Source of the DNA: Streptomyces agglomeratus
GTDB taxonomy: Bacteria > Actinomycetota > Actinomycetes > Streptomycetales > Streptomycetaceae
DNA: 64,000 nt
Direction of reading: 5' to 3'
Assembly: GCF_001746415.1 (NCBI RefSeq)
Contig: NZ_MEHJ01000001.1
Span: 6,826,501-6,890,500, forward strand
Shown here: positions 60,080 to 64,000 of the stretch, piece by piece
How positions within the stretch are numbered: position 1 is the stretch's first letter
How the letters are laid out: the number at the start of each line of letters is the position of its first letter
Translations under genes and position numbers: made by a program
The notes under the pieces: model-generated
Databases searched by the model: none
The model's input: only the letters and a program-made list of their open reading frames with translations
Told to the model about the DNA's origin: nothing

Positions 60080-61699
60080 ATGAGACGACCAAAAGTCATG
60101 TGCGCGCTCGCGGGTCTCGCCCTCGCCGCCGGATCGGTGTTCGGAGCCGGACCGGCGGGCGCGGCGACCGCGACAGGAGAGCCGCCGGCCGAGTTCGGTC
60201 AGGACTGGCACGATCCCGTCACCGCCGCGCCGCCCGTCGCGACCCCCGGCACCCGGTCCTGCCGAGTGACCGTCGCCGAGGCGCAGTTCCGCGACTTCAC
60301 GCCGTACAGGGGCGGATACGCGCCCCCGAAGGGCTGCGGCGACCGCTGGAGCAAGGTGGTGCTCCGCCTCGAGGGCAAGGTCGCGGGACGGCAGTACGAC
60401 CGCCTCGGTCACCTGCACATCGGCGGGGTCGAGGTGCTCCGCACCTCGACCCCGCAGCCCTCGCCGGAAGGCATCACCTGGTCCGTGGAGAAGGACGTCA
60501 CGCGCTACAGCGACACACTGCGGCGCGAACAGCCCGTCGAGATGCTCATCGGCAATGTCGTCAACGAGACGTACACCGGTGTCATCGACGTCAGGGCGAC
60601 CCTGACCTTCTACGCCGCCGGGGGTCCCACCGCGCCGGCGGCCACCGTCCCCGACCGTGTCCTCACTCTCGACGGCGGGAACTCCCTCACCACTCCGCGC
60701 AACTCCGAGCGCATCGTCGCCGAGGTGTACGCGACGGGCTCGGGCGGCGGCTGCGAGGAGTACTGGTACCTCTCCGTCCCCGAGGAGGCCCCGTATTCCT
60801 GCCGGACCCCGGACGGCCCCTACCGCGAGGTGCAGATCAAGGTCGACGGACAACTCGCGGGCATCGCCGCGCCGTTCCCCACGGTCTGGACGGGCGGCTG
60901 GTCCAACCCCTTCCTCTGGTACGTGATCCCCGGCCCGCGCGCCTTCGACGTCAAGCCCGTCCAGTACGACCTCACGCCGTTCGCCGGCAGGCTCAACGAC
61001 GGCCGCCCGCACCGCGTGGAGGTCTCAGTTACCGGTGTCCCCGAGGGGCAGACCGGCTGGAGCACGCCCGTCAACGTGCTGGTGTGGCAGGACAAGGGCC
61101 GTGAGGTGGTCACCGGCGCGCTGACCCGGCACGACGACGGGACCCCGGTCAACTCACCGGTGTACACGGCGGGTTCCGAACACCGCCTCGACACGAGGGG
61201 TGGTCACCGGCTCACTTTCTCCGGCCATCTGAACACCTCTCACGGCCGCGTCGTCACGACCGTCGACCGTACGCTCGCCCACACGTCCGTCCACCGCTGG
61301 ACCGACGGCGAGAATCTCGACGCGCTCAGAGGCACCTGGACGGACAACGAGACCGTCACCACCGACGGGCGCGGCCCGGCCACCGCCGTGCGCGCGCACC
61401 GCACGTACACGATGGACGGTACGACGACGCTCGGCGCCGGCGACCGGCTGCGTACGGTGCTCGCGCTCGGCGACCGCGCGTACACGGCCACGGAGCGGGG
61501 CGGGAAGCGGATGTCCTGGTCGCGTTCCGACGACGCGTACGAGGGAGACGCGACGTACACCGCGAACGTCCCGCGCGACCAGCGGCACGCGGTCGGCACG
61601 TCGAGCGAACGCTTCCGGCTCTCGGGGACGGCGGGCTGTTACGACCGGAGTCTGAGGACGGCGCAGGGGACGATTACTGAGGACCGGCTGCGCTGCTGA
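60080..61699 (+). CDS. Secreted peptide-N4-asparagine amidase A-like protein (PNGase A family)
   Basis: A 539-residue protein with a signal peptide (MRRPKVMCALAGLALAAGSV ... GAGPAGA). The N-terminal 350 residues follow the PNGase A pattern: VTVAEAQFRDFTPYRGGYAPP, VVLRLEGKVAGRQYDRLGHLHI, GGVEVLRTSTPQPSPEGITW, GNVVNETYTGVIDVRATLTFY. Plant PNGase A removes N-glycans from glycopeptides. The bacterial members are not well characterised, so the exact reaction is inferred. The C-terminal half is beta-rich and unassigned. Confidence 0.85.
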   Translation: MRRPKVMCALAGLALAAGSVFGAGPAGAATATGEPPAEFGQDWHDPVTAAPPVATPGTRSCRVTVAEAQFRDFTPYRGGYAPPKGCGDRWSKVVLRLEGKVAGRQYDRLGHLHIGGVEVLRTSTPQPSPEGITWSVEKDVTRYSDTLRREQPVEMLIGNVVNETYTGVIDVRATLTFYAAGGPTAPAATVPDRVLTLDGGNSLTTPRNSERIVAEVYATGSGGGCEEYWYLSVPEEAPYSCRTPDGPYREVQIKVDGQLAGIAAPFPTVWTGGWSNPFLWYVIPGPRAFDVKPVQYDLTPFAGRLNDGRPHRVEVSVTGVPEGQTGWSTPVNVLVWQDKGREVVTGALTRHDDGTPVNSPVYTAGSEHRLDTRGGHRLTFSGHLNTSHGRVVTTVDRTLAHTSVHRWTDGENLDALRGTWTDNETVTTDGRGPATAVRAHRTYTMDGTTTLGAGDRLRTVLALGDRAYTATERGGKRMSWSRSDDAYEGDATYTANVPRDQRHAVGTSSERFRLSGTAGCYDRSLRTAQGTITEDRLRC

Positions 61700-61796
61700 T
61701 CCGCTGCCGGCCCTCCGGCGCTCCGCGCAAATTACCTTCAAGTATGTAGTGACTTCGCACGCCGACGGCAGTAGAACCTGTTTCCGTTCACCTTGA

Positions 61797-63455
<1,659 letters not shown>

Positions 63456-63536
63456 CGATGCGCCGTGCCGGGGCCGGCCGGACCACCGAGCGGCCCCGGA
63501 CCCACTGAACGGCTCCGGGACCCGCCGCCCCGCACC

Positions 63537-64000
63537 TCAGTGCCCGGGCAGCACGCACGCGGTGTCGAGCCCCAGCACATGGTTGAGCCGGCCGAACGCC
63601 AGCCAGGAACCGATGCTCATGCTCAGCTCGACGATCTCCAACTGGCTGTAGCGCGCTGTCATCCGTGTCCAGAACTCCTCGTCCAGGCCGTGGTGGTCCA
63701 GCGCGTACCGCTCGGCGTACTCGGCGGCCAGTCGGGTGCGCTCGTCGAACGCGTCGGTCGTGCGCCACCGTGTCACCGCCTCGGCGAACCCCTCCTCGAC
63801 CTTCTGCCCGTCGCGTTCGGTCCGCCAGTCGAGGCAGAACACGCAGCCGTTGATCTGCGCGATCCGCAGCCGCGCGGCCTCGAACTCGCGCAGCCCCAGG
63901 GTCGTATGGGCGTACACCGCCATCGAGAAGTCCGCCGCGGCGGTCCCGATGCCGGGGACCATCTCGCCCCACACGTACGCGATGGCGTCCTTGCCCTCGG
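63537..64000 (-). CDS. Carboxymuconolactone decarboxylase/AhpD-family protein, 5' end beyond the window
   Basis: At least 154 C-terminal residues are visible; the frame stays open through 64000 upstream (EGKDAIAYVWGEMVPGIG), so the true start is outside. The CxxC pair is in INGCVFCLDWRTE and the helical core is AARLRIAQINGC. AhpD peroxidase-type members carry a His after the CxxC; here that place is Arg, so peroxidase activity is doubtful. General function unknown. Confidence 0.85.
   Translation of the reverse strand, partial: EGKDAIAYVWGEMVPGIGTAAADFSMAVYAHTTLGLREFEAARLRIAQINGCVFCLDWRTERDGQKVEEGFAEAVTRWRTTDAFDERTRLAAEYAERYALDHHGLDEEFWTRMTARYSQLEIVELSMSIGSWLAFGRLNHVLGLDTACVLPGH

Overview
The window is about 72% G+C with a strong G/C third-codon bias. 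It carries typical streptomycete genes: an XRE/DUF397/ATP-binding regulator set, an SSI-type protease inhibitor, secreted tripeptidyl-aminopeptidase-like and cholesterol-oxidase enzymes, a ureABCFGD operon, MurT/GatD and a c-di-AMP riboswitch. I read it as a chromosomal segment of Streptomyces or a close relative. No rRNA, tRNA, insertion sequence, CRISPR array or prophage was seen.

Layout. 1-2.9 kb: two CNNM/CBS membrane proteins, a decayed GNAT acetyltransferase beside 13-bp tandem repeats, and an RHH/Fic-like toxin-antitoxin pair. 2.9-8.6 kb: a methyltransferase, a VOC protein and the biotin genes (bioB-bioA-bioD on the minus strand, divergent from bioF). 8.6-12.8 kb: DUF397 and XRE regulators divergent from an anti-sigma-like ATPase, a second VOC protein, an NlpC/P60 hydrolase under a c-di-AMP riboswitch, and a ClpP-like protein lacking the catalytic His, divergent from a Phd/YefM antitoxin. 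13.4-18 kb: the urease operon. 18-27 kb: secreted peptidase, sugar-epimerase-like protein, acyltransferase, DUF6153-DUF305 pair, protein-tyrosine-phosphatase-like protein, a broken PEP-synthase-like pseudogene and a GH15 glucosidase. 27-36 kb: a minus-strand run of galE, UDP-glucose dehydrogenase, UDP-glucuronate decarboxylase, a 1506-residue membrane GGDEF-EAL protein fused in frame to an alpha-oxoamine-synthase-like PLP enzyme, and a methyltransferase, with a divergent TetR gene. 36-43 kb: SSI inhibitor, CtaG, phosphofructokinase, MurT/GatD, peptide deformylase. 43-51 kb: TetR/acyl-CoA dehydrogenase pair with a clear operator, glutathione peroxidase, amidohydrolase, TesB, DUF3516-type helicase. 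51-64 kb: amine oxidase, a frameshifted secreted protein, carbonic anhydrase-SulP pair, a heterodimeric ABC exporter with one degenerate ATP site, PNGase-A-like protein, cholesterol oxidase, and a carboxymuconolactone-decarboxylase-family gene running off the end.

How genes work together. Most of the window is housekeeping and secreted-enzyme content. The most unusual locus is 27.1-36.9 kb. There, enzymes making UDP-galactose, UDP-glucuronate and UDP-xylose are collinear with a c-di-GMP synthase/phosphodiesterase that carries a small-molecule-type PLP enzyme as its C-terminal half, followed 7 bp later by a methyltransferase. This suggests c-di-GMP-linked control of a surface glycan or of a small signalling molecule; that link is inference. 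Other points worth a second look are a slippery heptamer at a frame change (53.66 kb), an amber-split pseudogene (24.39 kb), a His-less ClpP and several perfect operator-like palindromes.
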